Shown piece by piece: positions 15,321 to 21,619 of a stretch of DNA of 23,142 nt. The stretch's first letter is position 1; every line of letters begins with the position of its first letter. Origin of the DNA: a virus; the IMG/VR virus record IMGVR_UViG_3300044621_001157, positions 1-23,142 of that record; one strand, 5' to 3'. The position numbers and the translations under genes were made by a program. The notes beneath the pieces are model-generated. The model searched no databases, was not told the origin of the DNA, and was given only the letters and a program-made list of their open reading frames with translations.

Positions 15321-15868
15321 GGCAAAGCCTCCACGCTGTAGTTGCTTGAGGGTGACTTCCAGCCTCGAGGGACTTCCCCTCGAATATGCGACGGATCTAC
15401 CCACAACAAGCGATTGTTCGGGTATGCGATCCATTGGCCAGAATCTAACGCGATGATGTGATGGTCTTTGCTCTGGTCGGGGATCTCTGACCATCCACCG
15501 TTGGCCCAGAACACCGAAAACTGGTACACGCCAGGACGCTGGACGCCATCGCGCCCGATCGCCTTCACGCGGTGGTTACGCAGGAACTGCATTTCGCGCA
15601 CTTCGCAGAGCCGGCTGAAGCTGTCCCACCACACGCAGACGTTAAGCGGCAGCGGGTCGCAGGGCTTGGAGCAGATCGCGTGTATGGGCATCCTGGCCCA
15701 CATAGCACCACACTCAAGCATGACGCTGAACATGGGGACGCGCATTGGCTCGGCTCTGAAGCCTAGGACGGTGGCCAGCGTGAAATCGCCGTGGCCCTGC
15801 TCTTGGTCATATAGGAATTCGTTTCGGACGTAAGCCGTGACATACGGCGTATCTACCATAAAGCTCAT
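15317..15868 (-). CDS. conserved phage hypothetical protein (183 aa)
   Basis: The gene begins with an ATGA overlap with the DUF1364 gene and ends with an ATGA overlap with the 37-codon gene. The product starts MSFMVDTPYVTAYVRNEFLYD and includes the blocks MLECGAMWARMPIHAICSKP, CVWWDSFSR, EMQFLRNHRVKA and NNRLLWVDPS. Proteins with this block order recur in environmental tailed phages in early-gene clusters, but I know of no function. It contains several Cys and Trp residues, is soluble and lacks an obvious catalytic motif. Context with recombination and nuclease genes suggests an early role. Confidence 0.75.
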   Translation of the reverse strand: MSFMVDTPYVTAYVRNEFLYDQEQGHGDFTLATVLGFRAEPMRVPMFSVMLECGAMWARMPIHAICSKPCDPLPLNVCVWWDSFSRLCEVREMQFLRNHRVKAIGRDGVQRPGVYQFSVFWANGGWSEIPDQSKDHHIIALDSGQWIAYPNNRLLWVDPSHIRGEVPRGWKSPSSNYSVEALP

Positions 15869-16152
15869 ATCAGCCCCTCTTTCTCAAGTTGTACGATGGT
15901 GCGCGCCATTCCGTCGTAATGAGCCAGGCGCAGCTCATCGCGTGTCATGCCGCTCTTGTGCGTCCTGCCGTCCACCTCGTCATGGCAGCTAGAACAGCAC
16001 CAGGCTCCAAGGAGATCCGGCGATTTCATGCCAATACCGCTAACCCCTACAAGACGTATGTGAGCAAGCACGGTGCTGGCGCTATTAAAGTTGCACACCC
16101 CAGGGATGCGAACCGTGCAGCCGCGGTCTTTGGCTTGTTTGCGTAGCGTCAT
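15865..16152 (-). CDS. DUF1364/YbcO-type putative nuclease
   Basis: The 95-residue product matches the DUF1364 pattern: CTVRIPGVCNFNSASTVLAHIR near the N terminus, SPDLLGAWCCSSCHDEVDGR in the middle, and a C-terminal LRLAHYDGMARTIVQLEKEGLI helix. The Cys and His residues (C-x4-C-like pair, H31, C-C-x-x-C-H) are arranged as in the HNH-like YbcO fold from prophage DLP12. YbcO is annotated as a putative DNA nuclease acting among phage recombination genes. Length is typical. The start overlaps the upstream PD-(D/E)XK-like gene as ATGA, and GGAG lies a few bases upstream of the start. Confidence 0.85.
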   Translation of the reverse strand: MTLRKQAKDRGCTVRIPGVCNFNSASTVLAHIRLVGVSGIGMKSPDLLGAWCCSSCHDEVDGRTHKSGMTRDELRLAHYDGMARTIVQLEKEGLI

Positions 16153-16712
16153 AACAGCTCCGTTGCGTAGTTATGCCAGCTGGCTACCAATTCCGGCCAG
16201 TTGGCGAAATCCTGATTAAGTTGTCGGTTCTCAATCTCAAACGTATCGGCTTTTAGCTTGAACGACGAGCCATCGCTACGCTCTCGAACCGTGTCTTTGT
16301 GGTACACCGCGGCGCGGTATAGGAACGATTCCTTGGTGATCCACCCGCAGAACGTCAGCTCGCTGTTAGTTTTGTTGAAGCTCAAAAACAGGTACGCATC
16401 ACAGTTGAATTTAATCTGTGATCGCAACAGGTTGTTGACGTAACTCGGTTTTGGCTCGCTAGTGCGGCCCATCGTCTTAACGTCAAACCGCATTTCAAAA
16501 GCCTCAAAGTCCACGCCACCATCAAACCCGGTGTCATGCTCCATCAGAGGCTTGCACAGCGCCAGGTTGACCATGTTTTGACCGATAACCCCAACAAGCT
16601 GCTGTTCGGCGTTGCCATCGCTCCCATCGTTGCGGTGTCCCATCTTGATTTTCCTGGTAAACCGCCAGCTTTCATCAATAACAAATCGCGGCACGATGAT
16701 GGAGAAGGGCAT
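16149..16712 (-). CDS. PD-(D/E)XK nuclease-like protein
   Basis: The 187-residue product has a helix with GNAEQQLVGVIGQNMVNLAL, then GFDGGVDFEAFEMRFDVKTMGR. The acidic Asp64/Asp68 followed by Asp77-Val-Lys79 resembles the active site of the PD-(D/E)XK restriction-endonuclease fold. A conserved-looking block PSYVNNLLRSQIKFNCDAYLFLSFNK and CGWITKESFLYRA follow, common in phage proteins of this type as I recall them. It may cut DNA or act as a resolvase-like nuclease; the DNA target is unknown. TGAGGAT lies just upstream of the ATG at 16712. The stop overlaps the DUF1364 start. Fold assignment is by motif spacing and needs a profile search. Confidence 0.65.
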   Translation of the reverse strand: MPFSIIVPRFVIDESWRFTRKIKMGHRNDGSDGNAEQQLVGVIGQNMVNLALCKPLMEHDTGFDGGVDFEAFEMRFDVKTMGRTSEPKPSYVNNLLRSQIKFNCDAYLFLSFNKTNSELTFCGWITKESFLYRAAVYHKDTVRERSDGSSFKLKADTFEIENRQLNQDFANWPELVASWHNYATELL

Positions 16713-16714
16713 TG

Positions 16715-17128
16715 TTAATCCTCAACGTGAATCGGCTCGGGTAACGGGCCAATTCCCATCTCAATGCACTTGTTCTCGATGCCGTACAGGTACTCGGTGA
16801 ATTCTTGCTTGGTCATGCGGGATGTTCGTTTTAAGGGCCGCAGACGCTTTCTGCCAAACCCTTCTATCGTCTCCCACCCCCAGATTTCACCCAAGAAAAA
16901 GTCGTGTAGATCGTCTCGAGTGAAGCCTCTTAAGCTCTCGCCCGCCGCCTCCATGATCATGGGATAGACCACCCCAAAGAGATACCGCGACTGCTGATTG
17001 GTTTTCGGTTTTTTCCACTCGGTTACTTCAATTGACCACACACGGGCAGGGTCTAACCCTTGCGTCATGCGCGTTACGGCAACCGCTATTTGCTCTGGCG
17101 TCGTGCCTTTAGGAAATATGCGCTTCAT
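16715..17128 (-). CDS. ninB: NinB-like recombination mediator
   Basis: The start is placed at ATG 17128, which forms an ATGA overlap with the PP-loop gene; this gives 137 residues, close to NinB/Orf length (~146). Diagnostic stretches are WKKPKTNQQSRYLFGVVYPMI (the NinB-type S/N-x-x-Q-N-x-x-L/Y core), FLGEIWGW and KRTSRMTKQEFTEYLYGIENKCIEMGI. Lambda Orf (NinB) binds ssDNA and SSB and replaces RecFOR in phage recombination. Here it lies downstream of ERF and an SSB-like gene, a consistent recombination set. A three-base gap separates it from the next gene. Confidence 0.75.
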   Translation of the reverse strand: MKRIFPKGTTPEQIAVAVTRMTQGLDPARVWSIEVTEWKKPKTNQQSRYLFGVVYPMIMEAAGESLRGFTRDDLHDFFLGEIWGWETIEGFGRKRLRPLKRTSRMTKQEFTEYLYGIENKCIEMGIGPLPEPIHVED

Positions 17129-17913
17129 ACTCCGCACATCCCTTCGCATTCATTGTTAAACATATCCACCTGCCCGTGGTCTGCCGCTGTGGATAAGTCA
17201 ACTTGGTCAAGCGGAACGCAGGATCGGTGCATGAACTGTTGCCCGCGCATCCCCGGTTGCTGGCGTATCGCGGCGTCCACCTCTAGCGCGTCTGCCCATG
17301 CCTCTGTGTCGGCCTTAATTGCCCGCCATTCGTGATCGCTGTGAAACGGACAGCCAATGCAACTGGACTTTGGCGGTAGCGGGTAACCTTTGCGTTCCAT
17401 CCACGCCAAACAATCCGACCGGCTCATGCTTTTCTCAATAAGCGGCCAGCGGTGACGCTTCCACGCCTCTTTAGCCGGTTTCATTCGTAACGCTTCGTCG
17501 GTGCTAATGCCAATCAACATTTCGCACAACACCCCTTTTGCGCGTTGCCCCGGCTTTAAGTCAAGCAACTCGCGTGTTTTGCGGGTCAATGGTTGAATTT
17601 TGTATTCCATCGTACATTGCCGCCGACCCATAGCCCGATCCCCGCTCGGCATGATTATGTGCCACGGCACAGCAGCAACCCGTATGCCCTGCTGTTTGTT
17701 AAGGATGTCTTGCCGCAAGTTACCGTGCTGCACTCGGTACACCGGAAACGGCAGTTGCTTTTCTAACCAATCCAACCACTCGTACACCTTGCGCGGTTCC
17801 CAGCCCGTGTTGGCAAAAATGGCAGCTTCCACAGGTTCTATTTCGCCATGTGCAATCATCAACGCCAATGTTGAGGACTGAACCCCCGCGCCAAGTGATA
17901 AAAAGCGTTTCAC
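17125..17913 (-). CDS. PP-loop ATPase, PAPS-reductase family
   Basis: The 262-residue product begins with SLGAGVQSSTLALM (residues 6-19), a PP-loop that binds ATP and adenylates or activates a substrate in the adenine nucleotide alpha-hydrolase superfamily. Cysteines at 100 (RRQC), 185 and 188 (CIGC), and 256 and 260 (CEGMC) could bind a metal or Fe-S cluster, as in thiolation enzymes, or form disulfides. Phages often carry such PAPS-reductase-like genes and the substrate is generally unknown; sulfate reduction, base or tRNA thiolation and DNA modification are all possible. The GTG start overlaps the glycosyltransferase stop (GTGA, 17913-17910) and the stop overlaps NinB's start (ATGA). Confidence 0.82.
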   Translation of the reverse strand: MKRFLSLGAGVQSSTLALMIAHGEIEPVEAAIFANTGWEPRKVYEWLDWLEKQLPFPVYRVQHGNLRQDILNKQQGIRVAAVPWHIIMPSGDRAMGRRQCTMEYKIQPLTRKTRELLDLKPGQRAKGVLCEMLIGISTDEALRMKPAKEAWKRHRWPLIEKSMSRSDCLAWMERKGYPLPPKSSCIGCPFHSDHEWRAIKADTEAWADALEVDAAIRQQPGMRGQQFMHRSCVPLDQVDLSTAADHGQVDMFNNECEGMCGV

Positions 17914-18596
17914 CGGCTCGCCTCAAGCCATTCGCGGCCATACTCGACATCTTGCCAATCCTTGAACCACGGGCCACCGCGGGTGAAATGCACGGCGAGC
18001 GGGTTCGGGCATTGGTCGCGGGTATGCCAGCCCTCAAGATAGTTCCAGCTAATCGGCAGCTCACCTATCACATCGTCGGTCAGCCACTCAAAACGGTGCA
18101 GATACATTCCCGATCGACGGTTCACCACCTCGGGCGTCAGAGCCTTGACTTGCTCATGCCCGCAGTTGATAAACATAAAGCTCGACCAGTTTTTACGGGG
18201 GTAGAGAGTTTGTACCTGACCATCCATCTTCATGGTTTCGGTAGGCCGATAATCGTGTTTTACAAGAAAGGCCGCCTTGGCTCCGTCGACGTAATCCAAT
18301 ACCCCGGCGATGTCGCCGCGGAACAAGAAATCACAGTCAACGAAAACGGCCCACCCGTTGTATCCGGCGAGATACGGCGTCAGGAACCGCGTAAAACTAA
18401 ACTCGGTAGACGAGAACGGATCAAACTCCCGCCAGTAAAGGTTATGTTCCCGAAGCTCTGACTGTTTGATCGGCTGAATGTCCACCGGGATGGAGGCGTG
18501 ACGCAAGATTGACTTGCGACACACCTGATAGGCGATGTCCTCGCGGCTATCCCACCCGATAAACACCCGCAGGTCAGAAAGGGGTGTCCAGGTCAT
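17910..18596 (-). CDS. GT8-like glycosyltransferase
   Basis: The start is taken at ATG 18596 (228 residues), preceded by a GGGGA site; a longer frame would run deep into the upstream gene. VFIGWDSRED near the N terminus, FTRFLTPYLAGYNGWAVFVD and the DCD triad (87-89) match the nucleotide-sugar and metal-binding DxD of GT-A fold family 8 enzymes. LAVHFTRGGPW near the C terminus resembles the GT8 H-x-x-G-x-x-x-W block. The enzyme would transfer a sugar from a nucleotide sugar; LPS, a protein or modified DNA could be the acceptor. It shares a GTGA overlap with the PP-loop gene, suggesting linked expression and possibly linked function. Confidence 0.75.
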   Translation of the reverse strand: MTWTPLSDLRVFIGWDSREDIAYQVCRKSILRHASIPVDIQPIKQSELREHNLYWREFDPFSSTEFSFTRFLTPYLAGYNGWAVFVDCDFLFRGDIAGVLDYVDGAKAAFLVKHDYRPTETMKMDGQVQTLYPRKNWSSFMFINCGHEQVKALTPEVVNRRSGMYLHRFEWLTDDVIGELPISWNYLEGWHTRDQCPNPLAVHFTRGGPWFKDWQDVEYGREWLEASR

Positions 18597-18861
18597 CCCA
18601 ATTCCCCTCGTTGATTTCTGGCTTCTTGGTGGCCTGGCGCTGCGGCTCACCACCGCGGGAGAGCTTGCCCTCGCCCTTTGGCTCAAACTTCAAGCTCATG
18701 TACCGATCACCGCTTTTCTGGCTCGTCTTGATCCACGCGGAGATGTTGAAATCTACGTTGTCGATCACGCATGAGCCGCGGTAGTCGGGGCGCTTGGGGT
18801 TGTCACCTTTGGCGTTATTCTTGAACAGGACGCCTTTTTGGTTCGGGTCATAATCAGGCAC
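18574..18861 (-). CDS. small SSB-like protein beside ERF
   Basis: The 95-residue product starts at GTG 18861 with AAGGAG seven bases upstream. It has KGVLFKNNAKGDNPKRPDYRGSC followed by FNISAWIKTSQKSGDRYMSLKFEP, resembling short phage/DUF736-like proteins with an OB-type strand order. It ends in a Gln/Lys/Arg-rich linker and an acidic tip DDLDTPF. That tip resembles the C-terminal DDDIPF tail by which bacterial SSB recruits partners. Position directly after the ERF annealing protein supports a single-stranded-DNA-binding role. The OB fold is an inference; the acidic tip is seen directly. It overlaps ERF by eight bases. Confidence 0.6.
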   Translation of the reverse strand: MPDYDPNQKGVLFKNNAKGDNPKRPDYRGSCVIDNVDFNISAWIKTSQKSGDRYMSLKFEPKGEGKLSRGGEPQRQATKKPEINEGNWDDLDTPF

Positions 18862-19549
18862 GGTTTTGCTCCTTGGCTATTTGAATGTATTTCTTGATGG
18901 CAGACCGTTCCTTGGCCGTCATGGCGTCGGCGACGGCGATATACAGGTCGTGGTCGGAATTGACGCGCTCATGGACGGCCAGCACCGCCAGGGCGATGTC
19001 TTTCTCCTCTGCGTCCAGGTCAAATGCCGCGCGAAACTCCTTCACAAGCTCGTCACGGCGCGCTGGGTCAAATTCTTTGCCTAGATCGCCTCGAGGATCA
19101 TTCGTAAAGGCGGGTTTGGCAGCCACTTCATGCGTCTGGGCGTCGGCGTCGTTATCGCCCTCGGTCGGGATGCAGAACGCTTGAAAGGCGGCGTACTTGT
19201 AAGCCGCAGACATGGCCTTATTGCTGGCCTTGTCGCCCGAGTCCATCGCCTCACCGATTGTGACCACGGTGTGCTTGCTGGCATCCTCGGCGGCTACAAA
19301 ATCAAACTCTACAGTCAGCGTGACGTAAAACAACGCCGTGCCTGCTCGGTTCTGACGTTCGATAACTTGCCGATCCTTGACGCGCGGCAGGATGCAAAGG
19401 CCGTGCTTTGACAGCAGCGGCGACAGCGCACCATAAACCTGGTCAATACCGCGAAAAGCATAACCCTGCGAATGATTTTTGCTTTCTTTACTGATTCCGA
19501 TTTTGGACAGCTCGGCGGTAACCGCCGCAATCTTTTCATATACCTTCAT
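18854..19549 (-). CDS. erf: ERF-family single-strand annealing protein
   Basis: The 231-residue product matches ERF recombinases: SQGYAFRGIDQVYGALSPLLSKHGLCILP near the N terminus, a central TLTVEFDFVAAEDASKHTVV pair of strands, and GEAMDSGDKASNKAMSAAYKYAAFQAFCIPTEGDNDAD. The last is the ERF G-x-x-x-D-x-x-D-K-A-x-x-x-A-x-T/S-Y-A-x-(K/R) block. The C-terminal ~80 residues are a separate charged helical region. ERF proteins anneal complementary ssDNA in phage recombination and genome circularisation. AAAGGAG lies seven bases upstream of the ATG, and the gene overlaps the preceding 43-codon gene by 14 bases. Confidence 0.88.
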   Translation of the reverse strand: MKVYEKIAAVTAELSKIGISKESKNHSQGYAFRGIDQVYGALSPLLSKHGLCILPRVKDRQVIERQNRAGTALFYVTLTVEFDFVAAEDASKHTVVTIGEAMDSGDKASNKAMSAAYKYAAFQAFCIPTEGDNDADAQTHEVAAKPAFTNDPRGDLGKEFDPARRDELVKEFRAAFDLDAEEKDIALAVLAVHERVNSDHDLYIAVADAMTAKERSAIKKYIQIAKEQNRA

Positions 19550-19667
19550 CGTTGTTCTCCTTTAGCTCGTCTATTGCCTTGTTGCAGGCTTCAATACGTT
19601 CTTCTTCCTCACGCTGTTGCATCTCGAGATCCTGTTGATGCCACCAGGTCATATCGTCATCGTCCAT
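19536..19667 (-). CDS. 43-aa acidic coiled-coil peptide
   Basis: The start is set at ATG 19667 because AGGAG lies about ten bases upstream. The product opens with DDDDMTWWHQQDLEM and continues as a Glu-rich helix (QQREEEERIEACNKAIDELKEN shortened here to its character). No family is recognised. Frame support comes from its overlap with the 41-codon gene upstream (11 bases) and ERF downstream (14 bases). A DNA mimic or partner of the recombination proteins is possible only because of its charge and place. Confidence 0.5.
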   Translation of the reverse strand: MDDDDMTWWHQQDLEMQQREEEERIEACNKAIDELKENNDEGI

Positions 19668-19782
19668 GAGCTGCGCGCTCCTCTTGTGGGGTGCAGCCGC
19701 CGTCACCACAAGGGTCGTTAATGGCGGCAAGTGCAAACAAAATGATCAGACCGATAAATTGCGGCCAGGGTGAGCGGCTCAT
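19657..19782 (-). CDS. 41-aa single-TM peptide
   Basis: This short frame starts in an ATGA overlap (19782-19779) with the upstream gene. The product has a short polar N terminus, one hydrophobic segment (FIGLIILFALAAI, residues 9-21) and a polar tail with two Cys residues in a D-P-C-G-D-G-G-C setting. A small membrane protein, or one with a signal peptide, is likely. No typical lipobox is visible. Nothing indicates its role; early membrane peptides in phages can affect host exclusion or lysis, but this is speculation. Confidence 0.5.
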   Translation of the reverse strand: MSRSPWPQFIGLIILFALAAINDPCGDGGCTPQEERAAHGR

Positions 19783-20057
19783 CGTCCGTCATCCCACGGG
19801 CCGTTCTGCTCGGCATCGCGTGTGGCAATTTCCTCAAACTCAAAAATGGCATCTGCGCCAAGGTCGCAGATGTCTAACTTGATGTCGTGGTTGAGCGATG
19901 CGGCAACCTTGTCGTTGTCAAGGAAAATGCCGATCAGGTCGGCAGCCTCAAGGATGATGCCGCCATCTAGGTCTTGGGTGTACTCCACGCGCACCTCAAA
20001 CTTGTTGCCGAGGGCGTAGAACGTACCGAAACCGTGGAATGTGTCTTTGCGTGGCAT
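19779..20057 (-). CDS. 92-aa hypothetical, first gene of leftward operon
   Basis: The start is taken at ATG 20057 with AGGAG eight bases upstream; an upstream in-frame ATG at 20090 would leave almost no leader from the predicted promoter. The product is acidic: PRKDTFHGFGTFYALGNKFEVRVEYTQDL, then ILEAADLIGIFLDNDKVAASLNHDIKLDI and an EFEEIA segment, ending NGPWDDGR. It looks like a small beta/alpha protein without a catalytic motif. It is not a helix-turn-helix protein, so the leftward side of the switch does not begin with a second repressor. No family is recognised. Confidence 0.65.
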   Translation of the reverse strand: MPRKDTFHGFGTFYALGNKFEVRVEYTQDLDGGIILEAADLIGIFLDNDKVAASLNHDIKLDICDLGADAIFEFEEIATRDAEQNGPWDDGR

Positions 20058-20098
20058 ATCTATTGCTCCTGTCTGTGGTTTGTCAATCAACGAGGCAT

Positions 20099-20127
20099 AG
20101 GATAGTTACCTTGACAGGCCATGTCAA
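20099..20127 (-). promoter_or_regulatory. leftward sigma70-type promoter
   Basis: On the minus strand a perfect -35 TTGACA (20127-20122), a 17-bp spacer and TATCCT (20104-20099) form a sigma70-type promoter. The expected start near 20092 gives a leader of about 35 nt before the ATG at 20057, with AGGAG well placed. It should drive the whole 13-gene leftward operon and tRNA. Its -35 is the right arm of the operator palindrome. Confidence 0.8.
20111..20127. promoter_or_regulatory. palindromic operator TTGACA-5-TGTCAA
   Basis: The 17-bp element has perfect 6-bp arms TTGACA and TGTCAA around GGCCA. Each arm is the -35 box of one of the two divergent promoters. A dimeric helix-turn-helix protein, most simply the adjacent Cro-like protein, could bind here and block both promoters. 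This is the only perfect copy I found; one half-site-like copy lies at 21859-21872. Confidence 0.65.
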
Positions 20128-20139
20128 CCCCCCTATCCT
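20111..20139 (+). promoter_or_regulatory. rightward sigma70-type promoter
   Basis: On the plus strand TTGACA (20111-20116), a 17-bp spacer and TATCCT (20134-20139) mirror the leftward promoter exactly. The expected start, about seven bases after the -10, falls at 20145-20148, on or next to the ATG of the Cro-like gene. No Shine-Dalgarno is visible, so this message should be leaderless or nearly so. Confidence 0.8.
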
Positions 20140-20147
20140 TTCATCCC

Positions 20148-20309
20148 ATGAAACCGCAACAACTGATCAAGCAATACGGCTCCCAATACGCTGTTGCCAA
20201 GGCTTTCGGGGTTACTCGAGCAGCGGTACAGCAATGGGTCAAGGCAGGCAAAGTCCCTGACGCGAGACGTTGGCAGTACGAGGCGGGCAAAGTCGCCCGT
20301 CCCCGTTAA
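20148..20309 (+). CDS. Cro-like helix-turn-helix regulator
   Basis: The 53-residue product has QLIKQYGSQYAVAKAFGVTRAAVQQWVKAGKVP, a clear helix-turn-helix of the lambda Cro/YdaS type, followed by ARRWQYEAGK. This layout matches small Cro repressors that bind palindromic operators as dimers. I chose ATG 20148 because the predicted promoter would start transcription at or just before it; an in-frame ATG at 20121 lies inside the operator, upstream of the start point. The stop overlaps the methyltransferase start as TAATG. It probably represses its own promoter and the divergent one. No CI-type repressor is visible in the window. Confidence 0.88.
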   Translation: MKPQQLIKQYGSQYAVAKAFGVTRAAVQQWVKAGKVPDARRWQYEAGKVARPR

Positions 20310-21619
20310 TGCGTTACGGAAGCGTTTGCAGCGGCGTAGAGGCGGCTACCGTGGCGTGGCATCCGTTGGGATGGCAAGCCGCGTGGTACAGCGAGATAGA
20401 GCCTTTCCCGTCTGCCGTACTTAAACACCATTACCCCACCGTCCCCAATTATGGGGATATGACCCAATACGAGGCATGGCCTGATGAACCAATCAACCTT
20501 CTTGTGGGAGGAACCCCTTGCCAATCCTTCAGCGTCGCAGGACTGCGAAAAGGACTGGCAGACCCGCGTGGCAACCTCATGCTTACCTACGGTGCAATTG
20601 CTAAACGCTATCGCCCCGAGTGGTTGGTATGGGAGAACGTCCCCGGTGTCTTGTCGTCTAACGCAGGACGGGACTTTGGAACCTTCCTTGGAATGTTGGC
20701 AGAACTCGGGTATGGGTTCGCATACCGGGTTCTTGACGCTCAATACTTCGGAGTGGCCCAGCGCCGCCGTCGTGTGTTCGTTGTCGGACACCTTGGAAAC
20801 TGGCAACGTGCCGCAGCGGTTCTTTTTGAGCGCCACAGCCTGCAGGGGCATCCTGCGCCGAGCCGAGAAAAGGGGCAGGGAACTGCCGCCCACGTTGAGG
20901 GAGGCGTTGAATTGTGTGGCGCACTTTGCGCCAGAGACTACAAAGACCCTGGCACAGACGGAATAAACCGCAATTCAGCCAAAATGGTGCCAGTTGCAAT
21001 TCAAGCGACAATTATCGGTCGTGATGAAAATTCTGGCCCAAACGGAGTGGGTGCAGATACGTCTGGGGCAATGTTTACGTTAACAAAAACCGATGTTCAT
21101 GGCGTAGCACAACCAATGGCTTTTCCTTGGCAATCAGCTCTTGACCCTATAGGGAAGCCAGAAAACCTTTCTGGCACGTTAATCAAAAATCAGACAATGG
21201 CGGTTGCTCAACCGATCCCATATGACTTTTTCCAAATTACTTCCCCTGTGAACCGTCAATCACGGGAATCAGGCGATCCGTGCCACACCCTTGCGCGTGA
21301 CAACGCCGCACACGCCACCATTGTTCAGCCGACAGCATCAGCAGAAACGGCAGGCACATTACGAGCAAATGCTGGCAGCGGTTTTCGCAGCAATGGGACG
21401 CCGGTAGAAGGCGTGGCAATTCAAGCAATGCAAGTGCGCCGCCTCACACCCATTGAGTGCGAACGCCTACAAGGTTTCCCAGACGGTTACACCAACATTC
21501 CTTGGCGTAACAAGGCAGAGTCACCTGACGGCTCACGCTACAAGGCAATGGGCAATAGTATGGCTGTGCCGGTGATGCGTTGGATCGGTGAGCGTATTGC
21601 TGCGGTAGAGGCGTTATGA
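20309..21619 (+). CDS. DNA (cytosine-5) methyltransferase
   Basis: The start is ATG 20309, overlapping the Cro-like stop (TAATG). The 436-residue product transfers a methyl group from SAM to cytosine C5. Motif I is SVCSGVEAATVAW (residues 5-17), motif IV PCQS with catalytic Cys71, motif VI ENV (109-111), and motif VIII QRRRR (151-155). Motif IX is RRLTPIECERLQGFPDGYT near residue 380 and motif X contains GNSMAVPV. Between motifs VIII and IX about 200 residues hold the target-recognition region, longer than in a minimal Dcm, with repeated blocks such as GALCARDYKDPG and AGTLRANAGSGFRSNG common in phage enzymes. No restriction partner is adjacent, so it is a solitary enzyme, probably for anti-restriction. 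Confidence 0.93.
   Translation: MRYGSVCSGVEAATVAWHPLGWQAAWYSEIEPFPSAVLKHHYPTVPNYGDMTQYEAWPDEPINLLVGGTPCQSFSVAGLRKGLADPRGNLMLTYGAIAKRYRPEWLVWENVPGVLSSNAGRDFGTFLGMLAELGYGFAYRVLDAQYFGVAQRRRRVFVVGHLGNWQRAAAVLFERHSLQGHPAPSREKGQGTAAHVEGGVELCGALCARDYKDPGTDGINRNSAKMVPVAIQATIIGRDENSGPNGVGADTSGAMFTLTKTDVHGVAQPMAFPWQSALDPIGKPENLSGTLIKNQTMAVAQPIPYDFFQITSPVNRQSRESGDPCHTLARDNAAHATIVQPTASAETAGTLRANAGSGFRSNGTPVEGVAIQAMQVRRLTPIECERLQGFPDGYTNIPWRNKAESPDGSRYKAMGNSMAVPVMRWIGERIAAVEAL

Noticed and set aside
19779-20057. CI-type repressor on the leftward side of the switch
   Set aside because: The first leftward product has no helix-turn-helix or peptidase domain, so a lambda-type CI/Cro pair is not supported.
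20121-20147. Longer Cro-like protein starting at ATG 20121
   Set aside because: That ATG lies inside the operator palindrome, upstream of the predicted transcription start, and would add residues (STPLSFHP) not typical of Cro proteins.
20306-20893. Frames overlapping the methyltransferase on both strands (195 and 160 codons)
   Set aside because: All methyltransferase motifs lie in one continuous frame; the others lack start signals and are shadows.
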